From positions 16,455 through 80,454 of the forward strand of contig JACPHN010000265.1 in the NCBI GenBank assembly GCA_016188575.1: a stretch of 64,000 nt of DNA. The letters run 5' to 3'. The DNA comes from Candidatus Schekmanbacteria bacterium (GTDB lineage Bacteria; CSSED10-310; JACPHN01). The translations under genes were made by a program, and so were the position numbers. Of the stretch, positions 1 through 10,745 are shown one piece after another. Each line of letters opens with the position of its first letter. The first letter of the stretch is position 1. The notes under the pieces are model-generated. The model saw nothing but the letters and a program-made list of their open reading frames with translations. It had not been told where the DNA came from and ran no database searches.

Positions 1-82
1 CGTCGAGCAAAACGTGATGCCCAAGGCCTTTTCTCGCCAACACGCCGAGGTGCGCAGCGCGCACGCGGTGCTGGCGGAATAG
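1..82 (+). CDS. C-terminal fragment of an unidentified protein (partial at left edge)
   Basis: A reading frame open from the window edge ends at a TAG at 80-82 and encodes about 26 residues ending in HAVLAE. I do not recognise the family. It could be the tail of a real upstream gene on this strand or a chance open frame; the window edge prevents a decision. The following 230 bases up to the next start hold no gene I can support. Confidence 0.3.
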   Translation, partial: VEQNVMPKAFSRQHAEVRSAHAVLAE

Positions 83-315
83 CGCCAGCCCTGCAGCGGC
101 GTTCATAGGCCGGCTGGCTCCGAGCTTGCGCACCGCCGACAATTATGGATATTGTCTGCCCAAGAGCGTCTCGTGCCGTCTCGCGCCAGCGTCGCCTGTG
201 CTCATCCGCCGCGCCGTGTGCCCGCTGCAGACGCGTAGTCAGGAGGCGCTCGCACGAAAGATGCCGAGCGCGCACCGCGTCGGGCCTCACGGGAAAACCA
301 AGGAGACAGCATACC

Positions 316-1071
316 GTGCACGTGCTCATCGTTCATAGCTCCGCCCTCTCCAGAACCGTTCTGGCGCGAACCCTGCGCGCCGAGTATGACAGTGTCACGG
401 TCACCGAGACGGGAAACGACGGCGAGGCGGCGCGCCTGGTGTCCGCTCAATCATTCGACATCATCTTCGCGGAAGACCTGGCGATCCTGCAGTCTCATCC
501 CGTATTTCGCGCGGCCTTGCGCAGCAGCACCGGCAATGTGAGGGCTCCACTCGTGGCGATCACGGGGCGGGACGACGCACGCCAGCAAGCAGCGTTACGC
601 GGCGTGGACGTCCAGCGCTTCGCGCATCCGCCATTCGCGGCCGCCGACATGCGGCAGTTGGTGGCGAGCTTGTTCGATCCGGTGGCGAACCGCCGGCAGG
701 AGCGCTACTTCATCCCCGGCTGCACGGTGCGGCTGGCGACCGAGGTCGGCGGCGTGTTCGGAGAGGTCCTCAACATCAGCAAGGGCGGCTTCGCGGCGCG
801 GTTTGTTCGCGGTAGCTCCCCCTTCGATTTCCTGGCGGAGGCGAACGTGACTCTCTTTTTCCCGCAGGAATTCGCGGCGGCGCCGATCATCGGCATCGCG
901 GGTCGGCTGGTCCGTCTCAAGGTCGTCGATCGCGGCGAAGACGGCTACGCATCGGAATTGCTGGTCGCGATCCAGATGCGCTATGCGACAGTCGCCGCGC
1001 GTGACCTGCTCGCCGGGGCGCTGGACAGCTTCGCCGAGGCGGCTCGCCGGGACGCGGGCGCCTTTTCATAG
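316..1071 (+). CDS. Degenerate receiver (pseudo-REC) plus PilZ domain protein
   Basis: The protein has about 251 residues. I start it at the GTG at 316 because AAGGAG lies 10 bases upstream at 300-305 and the receiver-like fold begins there; the longer open frame from 145 has no such support. Residues 1-125 resemble a response-regulator receiver (LIVHSS at the first strand, LVAITG at the Thr/Ser strand). The acidic pocket is HS rather than two Asp, and the conserved Lys-Pro is FAHPP, so classical phosphorylation is unlikely. Residues 130-240 look like PilZ: an Arg-rich lead (RRQERY) and NISKGG matching the (D/N)hSxxG c-di-GMP motif. The likely role is c-di-GMP-dependent output with a signalling-dead receiver. 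It is followed 14 bases later by rsmD. Confidence 0.75.
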   Translation: MHVLIVHSSALSRTVLARTLRAEYDSVTVTETGNDGEAARLVSAQSFDIIFAEDLAILQSHPVFRAALRSSTGNVRAPLVAITGRDDARQQAALRGVDVQRFAHPPFAAADMRQLVASLFDPVANRRQERYFIPGCTVRLATEVGGVFGEVLNISKGGFAARFVRGSSPFDFLAEANVTLFFPQEFAAAPIIGIAGRLVRLKVVDRGEDGYASELLVAIQMRYATVAARDLLAGALDSFAEAARRDAGAFS

Positions 1072-1085
1072 CGGACGCGAAACGC

Positions 1086-1679
1086 ATGAGAATCATCGCC
1101 GGCACGGCACGCGGAAGACGTCTGTTGTCGCCCCAGGGAGGGCTCGTGCGGCCGACACCTGATCGCGTCCGCGAAGCCGTGTTCAGCATTCTCGGTCTGC
1201 GCCTCCCGGACGCGCAGGTCGCGGACTTCTTTGCAGGCACCGGGGCGCTCGGGCTCGAGGCACTCTCGCGAGGCGCGGCACACGCGTTGCTCGTCGACTC
1301 CGCCGCAGCCTCCTGCGAGCTTTGCCGCAAGAACGCCGAGCGACTCGGCATGACGCGGCAGGTCACAATCGTCGAGCGCCCGGCGCTCGCAGCCATCGCC
1401 CACCTCACCGGGCGGTGCCGCGCCTTTGACATCGTGTTCGCGGCCCCACCCTATCGCGACGAGCTGGCGTGCTCCGCGCTGCTCGACGCCCTCTCCGGTG
1501 CGCGGCTGACGGCGAACGAGGCACGCGTCGTGCTGCAGCACCACAGATCGGTGGAGCTTCCCGACCAGGTCGCCGGTTTCGAGCGCGACGACGTGCGGAT
1601 CTACGGGATCACGGCCGTAAGCATCTACGTGTCGGCGGCCGCCCTGGGCCGAGACGGCGAGCCGCCGCCGCAGTGTTGA
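1086..1679 (+). CDS. rsmD: RsmD-type 16S rRNA (guanine966-N2)-methyltransferase
   Basis: The 197-residue protein has the family's usual length. It opens with the typical MRIIAGTARGRRL, followed by RPTPDRVREAVFSIL and the SAM-binding motif DFFAGTGALGLEALSRGA at about residues 47-64. The enzyme methylates G966 of 16S rRNA during 30S assembly. The catalytic motif IV, normally (D/N)PPY, reads APPY here (Ala120, codon GCC at 1443-1445), so activity may be lost or altered; a single-base sequencing error (GAC to GCC) would explain it equally well. moaA follows on the same strand. Confidence 0.88.
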   Translation: MRIIAGTARGRRLLSPQGGLVRPTPDRVREAVFSILGLRLPDAQVADFFAGTGALGLEALSRGAAHALLVDSAAASCELCRKNAERLGMTRQVTIVERPALAAIAHLTGRCRAFDIVFAAPPYRDELACSALLDALSGARLTANEARVVLQHHRSVELPDQVAGFERDDVRIYGITAVSIYVSAAALGRDGEPPPQC

Positions 1680-1768
1680 CCACCACGCGCGCTGCGCGTA
1701 CGATAGCCACTCGTGCGCATCAGCGCCCGCTGCGCTCCCGCCGCCACCTGCTCGGAGGGTCCCCCAAA

Positions 1769-2767
1769 ATGCTCACTGACCGTTTCGGCCGCCACCATGA
1801 CAGCCTCCGCATCAGCGTTACCGACCGATGCAATCTCCGCTGCCGCTACTGCATGCCGGAGGGCAAAGTCGACTTCCTGCCGCGCCGTGAGGTGCTGAGC
1901 TTCGAGGAGATCGAGCGCATTGCGGCGCTCATGATGCGGCTCGGGGTGCGAAAGATGCGCTTGACGGGCGGCGAGCCACTCCTGCGGCGCGGATTGCCGG
2001 TGCTGGTGGCGCGGCTGGCGGCGTTGCCCGGGCTCGCCGATCTGGGGCTCACCACCAATGGGCTACTGCTGGCACAACACGCGGCCGCTCTCTATGATGC
2101 GGGATTGCGGCGTCTCAACGTCAGCCTCGATAGCCTCGATCCGGAGACCTTCAACAACCTCGTCCGCGACTCCTCGGGGAGGGGACTCAGGCGCGTCCTG
2201 GACGGCATCATGGAGGCGAAAAGGATCGGGTTTCGGCCCATCAAGATCAACGCGGTGGCGATCTCGGGGACAACCGATCGAGAGCTCGCCCAGCTCGGGC
2301 GCCTGGCACGGGAGTGGGACGTCGAGGTGCGCTTCATCGAGCTGATGCCGCTGGACTCCGAGGGCCGCTGGATGCGCCACAGCGTGCTCTCGGCGCGGCA
2401 GATCGTCGAGGCGCTGTCGCGCGAAGTGGGCCCGTTGCGCCGGCGTGCTGTATCGCCGGGCGACCCCTCGCCCGCTCAGGAGTACGAATTCGCGGACGGC
2501 TGTGGCCGGATCGGTATCATCGCCTCGGTGACGGAACCATTTTGCAGCCGCTGCAACCGCCTGCGGATCGCGGCAAACGGGCGGTTCCGGTATTGCCTGT
2601 TTGCGCTGGAGGATCTGGACGTCCGCGCCTTGCTGCGGAGCGGTGGAACGGACGAGGAGATCGAGCACGCCGTGCGCACGTGGGTGACGCGCAAGTGGGA
2701 AGGCCATCAGATCAACGCCGACGAGTTCATACGTCCGCCGCAACCGATGCACGTGCTGGGCGGTTAG
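1769..2767 (+). CDS. moaA: GTP 3',8-cyclase MoaA (molybdenum cofactor biosynthesis)
   Basis: This 332-residue radical-SAM enzyme catalyses the first step of molybdopterin synthesis, converting GTP to 3',8-cyclo-GTP. The start at 1769 is preceded by GGAGGGT at 1753-1759. The N-terminal 4Fe-4S motif is CNLRCRYC in the expected place, followed by the LTGGEPLLR SAM-binding strand. The second cluster motif CSRCNRLR plus a Cys 14 residues on lies near residue 255. The protein ends in the conserved Gly-Gly dipeptide (HVLGG), which MoaA needs for catalysis. All key residues are present, so it should be active. No other moa gene is in the window. It converges on the malate synthase gene. Confidence 0.96.
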   Translation: MLTDRFGRHHDSLRISVTDRCNLRCRYCMPEGKVDFLPRREVLSFEEIERIAALMMRLGVRKMRLTGGEPLLRRGLPVLVARLAALPGLADLGLTTNGLLLAQHAAALYDAGLRRLNVSLDSLDPETFNNLVRDSSGRGLRRVLDGIMEAKRIGFRPIKINAVAISGTTDRELAQLGRLAREWDVEVRFIELMPLDSEGRWMRHSVLSARQIVEALSREVGPLRRRAVSPGDPSPAQEYEFADGCGRIGIIASVTEPFCSRCNRLRIAANGRFRYCLFALEDLDVRALLRSGGTDEEIEHAVRTWVTRKWEGHQINADEFIRPPQPMHVLGG

Positions 2768-2775
2768 GCGGCGCC

Positions 2776-2796
2776 GGCGCGCGGATCCCGCGCGCC
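2776..2796. terminator. Candidate bidirectional terminator hairpin
   Basis: A perfect 9-bp GC stem (GGCGCGCGG / CCGCGCGCC) with a 3-base loop lies between the convergent stops of moaA and the malate synthase gene. There is no long T tract, so intrinsic termination is plausible but unproven. Confidence 0.5.
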
Positions 2797-2832
2797 GTCT
2801 TCGCCGCCCTGCGCAGACGTTAGACTCGCGCG

Positions 2833-4455
<1,623 letters not shown>

Positions 4456-4595
4456 GAGCTCTCCCATTGGCCCCACCGCTCGCGAGCGAGGCGGCGCTGG
4501 GCGGGTTGCTGAGGCGCCGGCCCACGGACGCCCCGCTTGCGGAGCGCCGGCGCCCGATGGTTTGCGCCGAAGTCTACAGTCGACCACGCGGTGCG

Positions 4596-6476
4596 TCAAC
4601 GCGGACGATCAGGCCAGCCCGCAGGTTTGTCTTCACTTCGCGTTGTTCCAAGGGCCAGGAACCGAGCGCAGCGAGGACCAGGGCGGCGCCGCTCTCGCGC
4701 TCGCCGACTCCACCCGCGCGTCGCCATGGCGGCGCCCAAGCCCAGCCCGCACAGCACTCCCGCCAGCAGCGCACCGCTCGGGACTGGCTGAAGCTGCCAC
4801 TGCGCTCGCGCGCTGGCCAGGCCGGGCGGCGAGGTGTCCGCGAAGCGCGCGCGCACCGTGTCCGGGCTGGCGACGCGCAGGACTCGCGCTCCGGCATCGC
4901 TTGCCTCCAGAGAGAATCCGATTCCGCCCGGCGCCGTTGCGAACGTGCCCGAACCCACCTCCGTCTCCGTCAGCTCCACGCCGAATCCCACCGGGTCGCC
5001 CGTTTCGCTCGATACTGACACCGTGCGCGTATCCGGTTGCGACGGGTCATCCGCTGGATCTGGATCGTACAAGCGCAGCGCGGCGTGGTCGTTCAGGCGG
5101 GCGTAGAGCGGCCGATCGAACGAGAGAATGCCGGACACGGGGGGCGATGTCGGAGTTGGTGTCGCCGTCGCTGTTGGCGTCGCCGTCGCTGTTGGCGTCG
5201 CCGTCGGCAGCGGCGTCGGCTTGTCCGTGAAGACGTGCACCATCCGCGGATCGGGCGGTGGGTAGGTTCTCCCCGTGTAGGTGCGTCCGAATACGTCAAT
5301 ACCGCTGCCATCCGGTGGCACAAGCAGCCGCGCGTCGCTGAGCTGCTCCTCGGCCGCCGCCGACTGGCGAAACAGCGTCTCGAGCCCGAAGCCTCCGCCG
5401 GTGCTCGTCGCCAGGCGGACCTGACCAATCGTCGACTGCTGATACCCATTGACATGGCTGGAGGCCAGGTCCGAGAAGAAGATGCGCACGACCCCGAAGG
5501 CGTCGATTGCCATCATGGCCTGAAAGCCGGTGAAATGCGTCCCGTCCGAGCCGTCATAGTCGTCCGTGCGGTCGGCGACGGTCGTCATCGACCAGGCCGC
5601 TAACCCGGCGCGCTGGAAGTAGGCCAGGATGCTTCCGGAATCCGACCCGGTAATGACGTTATAGCGCCGATGGGCCGCCACTGCCGGCGTGCCGTCGGGG
5701 AGGAGCTGCACCGAGGGGCCGCGAAAGGCGGCGTCCTGGTTTGGCGGCGCGTCGGCGGCGATCAGCTCCTCCTGGAAGGAGCCGCCCGCGTTGCTCACGT
5801 AATACAGCTCGGCAGGCCAGAGCTCGTCGAAGGAGCGCCGGATTTGCAGGCTGTAAACGATGTGCACAAGGCTGCCGTCGCCGGGAGCCAGGTCCGCACC
5901 GATCAGGCACCGACTATCGGACTGCCGGCTCGGGATTTCCTGCTGCAGCACGGTCCCGCCCCGGATACTCAGGTACAGCAGGCTGTTCGGCGGTGTCGAG
6001 CAGGGGAGCACGGACGCGGGTTCGTTATGCCCAAGAAGGTGAAAAGCGCCGTCGCGATAGCGCGCGTCCCAGTGGTTATAGATTTGCGAGCTGAGCACGG
6101 CCTCGGTGATCCAGCCTGTGCCCGACCGGGTCAGGTGCAGTAGGTCGGCACCGCTTCGCAGAAAGACGTGCGCCGCGCCGCCGTCGTCGTACAGCAGGAT
6201 GGCAGGCCACAGTGGGCGCGTCGGCTCTCCATGAACCAGCACCGCCTCGTCCGCGACCACAGTGCCCGACGGGTCGAGCCCATAGTACCGCAGGATGTAG
6301 TCGAGCGCATCATAGTAGAGGACGCCGACGCTCCGATCGGCAGTCACGGCTGCATCAATTACGCCGACGTCGGCCTTTGGGAGCTCCACCTGCACGTGCG
6401 CGGCAAGCGCCGTGCTCATGAGGGCAACGCCCAGCGCCGCCGCTCCCCGCAGCACCGTCCTCGCTCGTAGACTCAT
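4596..6476 (-). CDS. Exported protein with TPTA linker and C-terminal membrane tail
   Basis: This is a 626-residue protein of unknown function. The N-terminus ([20 protein letters not shown]... to ALAAHV) is a typical Sec signal peptide. Residues 30-420 are rich in short beta segments with Asp/Gly turns (for example [18 protein letters not shown]), compatible with a propeller-like domain. Around residues 420-445 comes a low-complexity Thr-Pro-Ala linker, then a second beta-rich domain. The end is [20 protein letters not shown] followed by [13 protein letters not shown], a hydrophobic helix and basic cluster like a PEP-CTERM-style sorting tail, though about 40 further residues follow. It is probably anchored or sorted at the cell surface. 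No enzymatic motif is visible. Confidence 0.8.
   Translation of the reverse strand: MSLRARTVLRGAAALGVALMSTALAAHVQVELPKADVGVIDAAVTADRSVGVLYYDALDYILRYYGLDPSGTVVADEAVLVHGEPTRPLWPAILLYDDGGAAHVFLRSGADLLHLTRSGTGWITEAVLSSQIYNHWDARYRDGAFHLLGHNEPASVLPCSTPPNSLLYLSIRGGTVLQQEIPSRQSDSRCLIGADLAPGDGSLVHIVYSLQIRRSFDELWPAELYYVSNAGGSFQEELIAADAPPNQDAAFRGPSVQLLPDGTPAVAAHRRYNVITGSDSGSILAYFQRAGLAAWSMTTVADRTDDYDGSDGTHFTGFQAMMAIDAFGVVRIFFSDLASSHVNGYQQSTIGQVRLATSTGGGFGLETLFRQSAAAEEQLSDARLLVPPDGSGIDVFGRTYTGRTYPPPDPRMVHVFTDKPTPLPTATPTATATPTATATPTPTSPPVSGILSFDRPLYARLNDHAALRLYDPDPADDPSQPDTRTVSVSSETGDPVGFGVELTETEVGSGTFATAPGGIGFSLEASDAGARVLRVASPDTVRARFADTSPPGLASARAQWQLQPVPSGALLAGVLCGLGLGAAMATRGWSRRARERRRPGPRCARFLALGTTRSEDKPAGWPDRPR
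5161..5214. repeat. 18-bp tandem repeat encoding the Thr-Pro-Ala linker
   Basis: Three consecutive 18-bp units start with GTCGCCGTC. The first two (5161-5178 and 5179-5196) are identical and the third diverges. On the reverse strand they encode the PTATAT-type linker of the exported protein, a site prone to length change by slippage. Confidence 0.85.
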
Positions 6477-6702
6477 TCGTCAAGCCCCATGGGTAACGCC
6501 TCCCCGTTGTGCGGACACCGTACCGCGACGCCGAAGGCGAACGCAAGACTGCACGCGACCCCGGATCCACCGCCTGGTCGCCCTCGGTGCGACGACAGTG
6601 CATCGGTCCCGCGCTCATGCTACGCTCTGCGACGCATGTACCTCGCTCGCTTCGCGACCACCGCCGCCACTCACTGCACCGACAGCGCTCAGGACGAAAC
6701 CT

Positions 6703-9432
6703 ATGATCTCCTGCTCCCCACAACTCCGGCCCCTTGCCTTTCTCGCCTTGGCGTTCACCTTCGCGCTACCTCCGTCCGCCTCCATCGCGGCGACGGATCA
6801 GGAGCAGCCCAAGCCCCCGAAGCCCAACCTCACGCCGCAATACCCGCCCGATCGCCCCGCCGACGTCGCTCACGTCGCGCTGGACCTGGCCATGGACTTC
6901 GAGCAGCGCGCCATCGCGGGAACCGCGACCCTGTTCTTTACCCCGCTCGGCAAGCCGGTGCGCACGTTCGAGCTCGATGCCGTCGACCTTGACGTCAGCG
7001 AGGTGCGCCTGGCCCTGGTGCCGAAAGCGGCGTCCACCGCCGACTGGTCCTTTCCCGCTGCGGCCGCTACGGCCTGCACTTTCTCGTGGCGAAAGCGGCG
7101 CCTCGTCGTGACGTTTCCACAAGACGTGCCTGCCGGGCAGTATGCCGCGCTCGGCATCGTGTACCGCGCGGAACCCGGCGAGGGCCTCTATTTCCAGCGC
7201 CCAACCGCGGAGAACCCGAGCGAGCGCGTCGCCGTCTGGTCGCATGGAGAGACCGACGGCAACCGCCACTGGTATCCGTCCCACGACTATCCCAATGACC
7301 GTTTTACGTCCGAGCTCCGCGTGACCGTCCCGAAAGCGTTCCGCGTCGTCGCCAACGGCGTTCTCGTTGCCGCCGCGCCGGGTGCCGCCCCAGAGACTAC
7401 CACCTACCACTGGCGCATGGACGCCGAGCACGTCAACTACCTGATCGCGTTCGCCGCCGCCGACTACGTCGAGTATCGCCAGGAGTGGGACGGGATCCCG
7501 ATTCTCTCCTATGTCGCCCCGGCGGAGCTGCCGAAGGCAGCGGAGACGTTTCGACGCGTCCCCGAGATGGTCAAATTCTTCAGCGACAAGACCGGCTATC
7601 GCTACCCGTACGCGAAGGTTGGACACGCCATTGCGCAGGACTTCTTCGCCTCCGGGATGGAAAATACCTCGATTACCTTTCTTACCCCGAGCGTGCTGAT
7701 CACCGCGGAGGATCGCGACACCTGGGAGCCGGAAAACCTCCTCGCGCACGAGCTTGTCCACCACTGGTTCGGCGACTTGATCACAACCCGCGACTGGAGC
7801 CACGTCTGGCTCAATGAGGGTTTTGCGACCTACTTTGCGGACCTGTTCACGGAGCACTGGAAGGGCGGCGACGAATTTGTCGCGGCGATGGACGGCAACG
7901 CGGCCGACTACTTCGAGGAGGCGCTCGACTACCAGCGCGCGATCGTCACGTACGAGTATGAGGACGCCGGCGAGCTTTTTGACGAGCACGCCTATCCGAA
8001 GGGTGGTTGGGTTTTGCACATGTTGCGGCACCTGCTCGGCGAGGATGCCTTCTGGTCAGGCATGCGGCGGTATGTGCACGACCACGCCAACGGCATCGTG
8101 CAGACGGACGATTTTCGGGCGGCGCTGGAGGCGGCGAGCGGCCGCGAGCTCCGGTGGTTCTTTGACCAGTGGCTTCTCCGCGCGGGCCACCCAGAGATCA
8201 CGGTGGAATGGCGGTGGCGCGACGACACCCGGGGGCTGGAGGTGACGCTGGCGCAGAAGAGCTCGGTGGAGAGCGACGAGCGCCCGTTCCGCGTTTCCCT
8301 GCCGGTGCGCGCAGTGCTGCCGGATGGGAGCCGTAAGGACCTCGTGCTGGACCTTGACGAGTCGCGCCGCGTGCTCAGTTTTGCGTTGGAAGAAAGCCCG
8401 GAGTGGGTCGAGCTCGATCCCGAGCTGACAGTGCTGGCGAAGGTCATCGACAAGGCAGACGCTCCACAGCTCATGGCCCAACTCGCCAAGGGCACGACGA
8501 CCTACGCGCGCATGGCGGCGGCGCGTGCGCTAAAAGACAGTCTGTCGCGCCCGGGAGTGATCGCGGCGCTGCGCGCGGCATTGAGCGCACCGGACGCGTT
8601 TTGGTCGATCCAGTCCGCGGCTGCTCTCAGTTTGGGTGAGAGCGGCGCCGAGACTGCCTGCGCCGCACTTCGCACCGCCGTGCCGCTGGTCTCGTCGCCG
8701 TGGTCGCGTAGGGACGTGGCGCGCGCGCTTGGTTCCTGCCGGGGTGAGGAGGACGCCCAGGTACTGACCGCACTGGCGCTCGACGATGCCAGCGACTCCG
8801 TGCGTGAGGACGCCGTGGAAGCGCTCGGAACAAGCGCTCCGGAGCGGCTGGCAAGCACTGCCGGGGCGCTCCTTGGCCATCGCTCGCAGCGCGAGCGTGT
8901 GGCGCGCGCGACTGCCAGGGCGCTCGCGGCGGCCAGCGGTCGCTCGGAGAACGTGGCGCTCCTGCGCAAGCACCTCGACGCGAAGTTGCCGGCAACGGTG
9001 TATCGCGAAATCGTGCGCGGTCTGGGGACGAGCGCCGGCGCGGCCGACCTGCCGGCGCCCGACAGAGCGCGCGTGCGGGAGCAGCTTGAAGCGTTCTTGC
9101 TCAGCCCCGAGGTAAGCACCACGGCGGCGGCCCTGGACGGCCTCGCGGACCTTGGGGATCAGAGCTCCGTGTCAGCAATCGATCGTCTGCGGGTGCGCAC
9201 GCGCTCGGACTACCTTCGCCACAAGGCGGAACGAGTCGCGAGCCGGCTGCGCGCGAGCGCAACCGAGCGCAAGCCCAACACCGCGCTTCAGGAGCGCCTC
9301 ACGAAACTCGAGGAGCGATTGCAGGAAGCGGAAAAGCAGCTCGAGGAGCTACGCCGCCGAGGCGGCACGCCCGCGCCGAGCGGCGCTGCGGCGACAGGTG
9401 GCACCGCGGCGACAGGCGGCACTGCGAAGTAG
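6703..9432 (+). CDS. Secreted M1-family zinc aminopeptidase with HEAT-like C-terminus
   Basis: The protein has about 909 residues. The chosen ATG at 6703 puts a signal peptide at the N-terminus (LAFLALAFTFALPPSASIAA), which a longer open frame from 6412 would bury. The M1 N-terminal beta domain is followed by the exopeptidase motif GMEN (residues 318-321) and the zinc site HELVH (349-353) with the third ligand Glu372 in NEGFATY, so it should be catalytically competent. Residues 600-860 are short Ala/Leu-rich helical repeats like HEAT repeats. The last 60 residues form a charged coiled coil (KLEERLQEAEKQLEELRR) and an ATGGTAATGGTAK tail. It probably degrades peptides in the periplasm or outside the cell. 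It is divergent from the exported linker protein; in the 226 bases between them I see no clear promoter. Confidence 0.93.
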   Translation: MISCSPQLRPLAFLALAFTFALPPSASIAATDQEQPKPPKPNLTPQYPPDRPADVAHVALDLAMDFEQRAIAGTATLFFTPLGKPVRTFELDAVDLDVSEVRLALVPKAASTADWSFPAAAATACTFSWRKRRLVVTFPQDVPAGQYAALGIVYRAEPGEGLYFQRPTAENPSERVAVWSHGETDGNRHWYPSHDYPNDRFTSELRVTVPKAFRVVANGVLVAAAPGAAPETTTYHWRMDAEHVNYLIAFAAADYVEYRQEWDGIPILSYVAPAELPKAAETFRRVPEMVKFFSDKTGYRYPYAKVGHAIAQDFFASGMENTSITFLTPSVLITAEDRDTWEPENLLAHELVHHWFGDLITTRDWSHVWLNEGFATYFADLFTEHWKGGDEFVAAMDGNAADYFEEALDYQRAIVTYEYEDAGELFDEHAYPKGGWVLHMLRHLLGEDAFWSGMRRYVHDHANGIVQTDDFRAALEAASGRELRWFFDQWLLRAGHPEITVEWRWRDDTRGLEVTLAQKSSVESDERPFRVSLPVRAVLPDGSRKDLVLDLDESRRVLSFALEESPEWVELDPELTVLAKVIDKADAPQLMAQLAKGTTTYARMAAARALKDSLSRPGVIAALRAALSAPDAFWSIQSAAALSLGESGAETACAALRTAVPLVSSPWSRRDVARALGSCRGEEDAQVLTALALDDASDSVREDAVEALGTSAPERLASTAGALLGHRSQRERVARATARALAAASGRSENVALLRKHLDAKLPATVYREIVRGLGTSAGAADLPAPDRARVREQLEAFLLSPEVSTTAAALDGLADLGDQSSVSAIDRLRVRTRSDYLRHKAERVASRLRASATERKPNTALQERLTKLEERLQEAEKQLEELRRRGGTPAPSGAAATGGTAATGGTAK

Positions 9433-9585
9433 GCGGCCGCGCGCGCCACTGGCCCGCCGCGGCCGTGCGCCAACTGTTCACCTGCCCCTCACTTGCGGGG
9501 GGGACAGCAGGGAGATCAGGAATGGCGCAGCAACGCGTTCGCGCCCGTGCTCCGAGAACCGAGATGACCCGCGCCGGGGCGTGGG

Positions 9586-9834
9586 TCAGTCTTTCCCCGT
9601 GGCGAATCCAGCCGGCTTGCGCTTGCCCAGGTCAGCCGCCTCCTGCTCCAGCTCCGCCAGCATGATGAAGACTCGGCGATACAGCGCCATCGCTTCCTCT
9701 CGCTTCTCCTCCGGAAGCTCCGCAAGCTGTAGCGCGAGCTGTAGCGCGACTTCGTGGCGCGACTTACCCAAGCGGATCATACCCTCTCCTTGTTCGAGCT
9801 CGGCTCCGAGGCGGCCCGCGGTGTCTACCGCCAT
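9586..9834 (-). CDS. Small hypothetical helical protein
   Basis: An 82-residue protein, largely helical and charged (EVALQLALQLAELPEEKREEAMALYRR region). It has no signal or membrane segment and I do not recognise it. GGGAGG about 8 bases upstream of the ATG at 9834 supports it as a real gene. It is the last gene of the FHA operon. Confidence 0.6.
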   Translation of the reverse strand: MAVDTAGRLGAELEQGEGMIRLGKSRHEVALQLALQLAELPEEKREEAMALYRRVFIMLAELEQEAADLGKRKPAGFATGKD

Positions 9835-9878
9835 GGCAAGTACCTCCCGTCCAGATTTGGCGTGCAGAGCATCAGTCT

Positions 9879-10205
9879 TCAGAAGCGACCGTTCAAGCGG
9901 TTTTCGATCAGCTCTTCGAGCTGCTCGAGCGCCGCGACGAGACGCTCGAAGCCTCCCGAGACGGCCTTCTGCAACTGACTACCCCAGTCCTTGAGGTCCA
10001 GGCTGCTTACGCGCCCATCCTTGCGCGCCCATTCCGGCGCCACGCGCTGGCCGATGCGGTCCAGCCGCTCGCCCAGGAGGCGCTGCTGATGCGGATCGAA
10101 CTGGACCAGCAGCTTGTCCTTGCGCTGATTCCAGCCCGCAATCAGCCATGTGCCTTCGTAGAACTTGCGGAGATTCTCTTCGTAATCCCTGTCCTGAAAA
10201 CTCAT
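9879..10205 (-). CDS. Conserved-looking small cytoplasmic protein
   Basis: A 108-residue protein with no known domain that I can name. It is rich in aromatic and charged residues (DYEENLRKFYEGTWLIAGW) and ends in an amphipathic helix (LVAALEQLEELIENRL). A GAGGAA lies almost against its ATG. It begins 4 bases after the stop of the tail-anchored FHA gene, so it is very likely co-translated with it and may act with the FHA proteins. Confidence 0.6.
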   Translation of the reverse strand: MSFQDRDYEENLRKFYEGTWLIAGWNQRKDKLLVQFDPHQQRLLGERLDRIGQRVAPEWARKDGRVSSLDLKDWGSQLQKAVSGGFERLVAALEQLEELIENRLNGRF

Positions 10206-10209
10206 TTCC

Positions 10210-10734
10210 TCAAATTAGCACGATAACGACAACGATGATGGCCACAAGGGCGGCAACTCCGGCGATCCCGATGAGGATCATCTCGTCTTTGCCCATCCCC
10301 TGGGCGGCTTCGGCAACGACAACGTCATCGCCTTCCGCATCGTCGTCCGGCGAAACCGCGTTGGCGGCGGTATCACCGGGCTTCGGCGGAGCATCGCCGG
10401 CGTCGCGAATCGCGCGGTCACCGACGAATACCATGCGGATGCTGGTGACGGAGATGGAATCGGCGTCCTCGAGGGGATACTTCTGGTTCGGCGAAAGCCG
10501 CTCCCCGTTGAGCCACGTGCCGTTGGTGCTGCCGGTATCGACGATGTACCAGACGTCGCCCTCGCGCATGACTTGCGCATGCTTGCTCGAGATCGCCTGA
10601 TATGGCAGATGCAGGTCATTGGACGAGTGACGGCCGATGGTGATGGCATCTTTATCGTACTCGAAGTGCTTCTCCACTTCACTGCCGGGCTCCCCCTCCA
10701 CCATGGGGAGCTCCACGATCAGACCGAATCCCAT
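10210..10734 (-). CDS. Tail-anchored FHA-domain protein
   Basis: The 174-residue protein starts at the ATG at 10734 with GGGGAG upstream. Residues 25-105 form an FHA domain with the phosphothreonine-binding motifs GRHSSNDLHLP, SSKHA and DTGSTNGTWLNG. After an acidic linker comes a single C-terminal hydrophobic helix (about residues 153-174, IGIAGVAALVAIIVVVIVLI), leaving the FHA domain in the cytoplasm. FHA domains bind phosphothreonine peptides; the kinase partner is not in the window. It lies 11 bases downstream of the large FHA protein and is surely in the same operon. Confidence 0.9.
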   Translation of the reverse strand: MGFGLIVELPMVEGEPGSEVEKHFEYDKDAITIGRHSSNDLHLPYQAISSKHAQVMREGDVWYIVDTGSTNGTWLNGERLSPNQKYPLEDADSISVTSIRMVFVGDRAIRDAGDAPPKPGDTAANAVSPDDDAEGDDVVVAEAAQGMGKDEMILIGIAGVAALVAIIVVVIVLI

Positions 10735-10745
10735 GTGTTTCTCCC

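Noticed and set aside
1469..1768. N-terminal extension of MoaA
   Set aside because: It overlaps rsmD in another frame; the ATG at 1769 has a ribosome-binding site and gives the normal MoaA start.
5161..5214. CRISPR-like repeat
   Set aside because: The 18-bp units are contiguous, without spacers, and encode a protein linker. No CRISPR array was seen anywhere in the window.
6412..6702. N-terminal extension of the M1 peptidase
   Set aside because: The in-frame extension overlaps the divergent gene and would bury the signal peptide that begins at the ATG at 6703.
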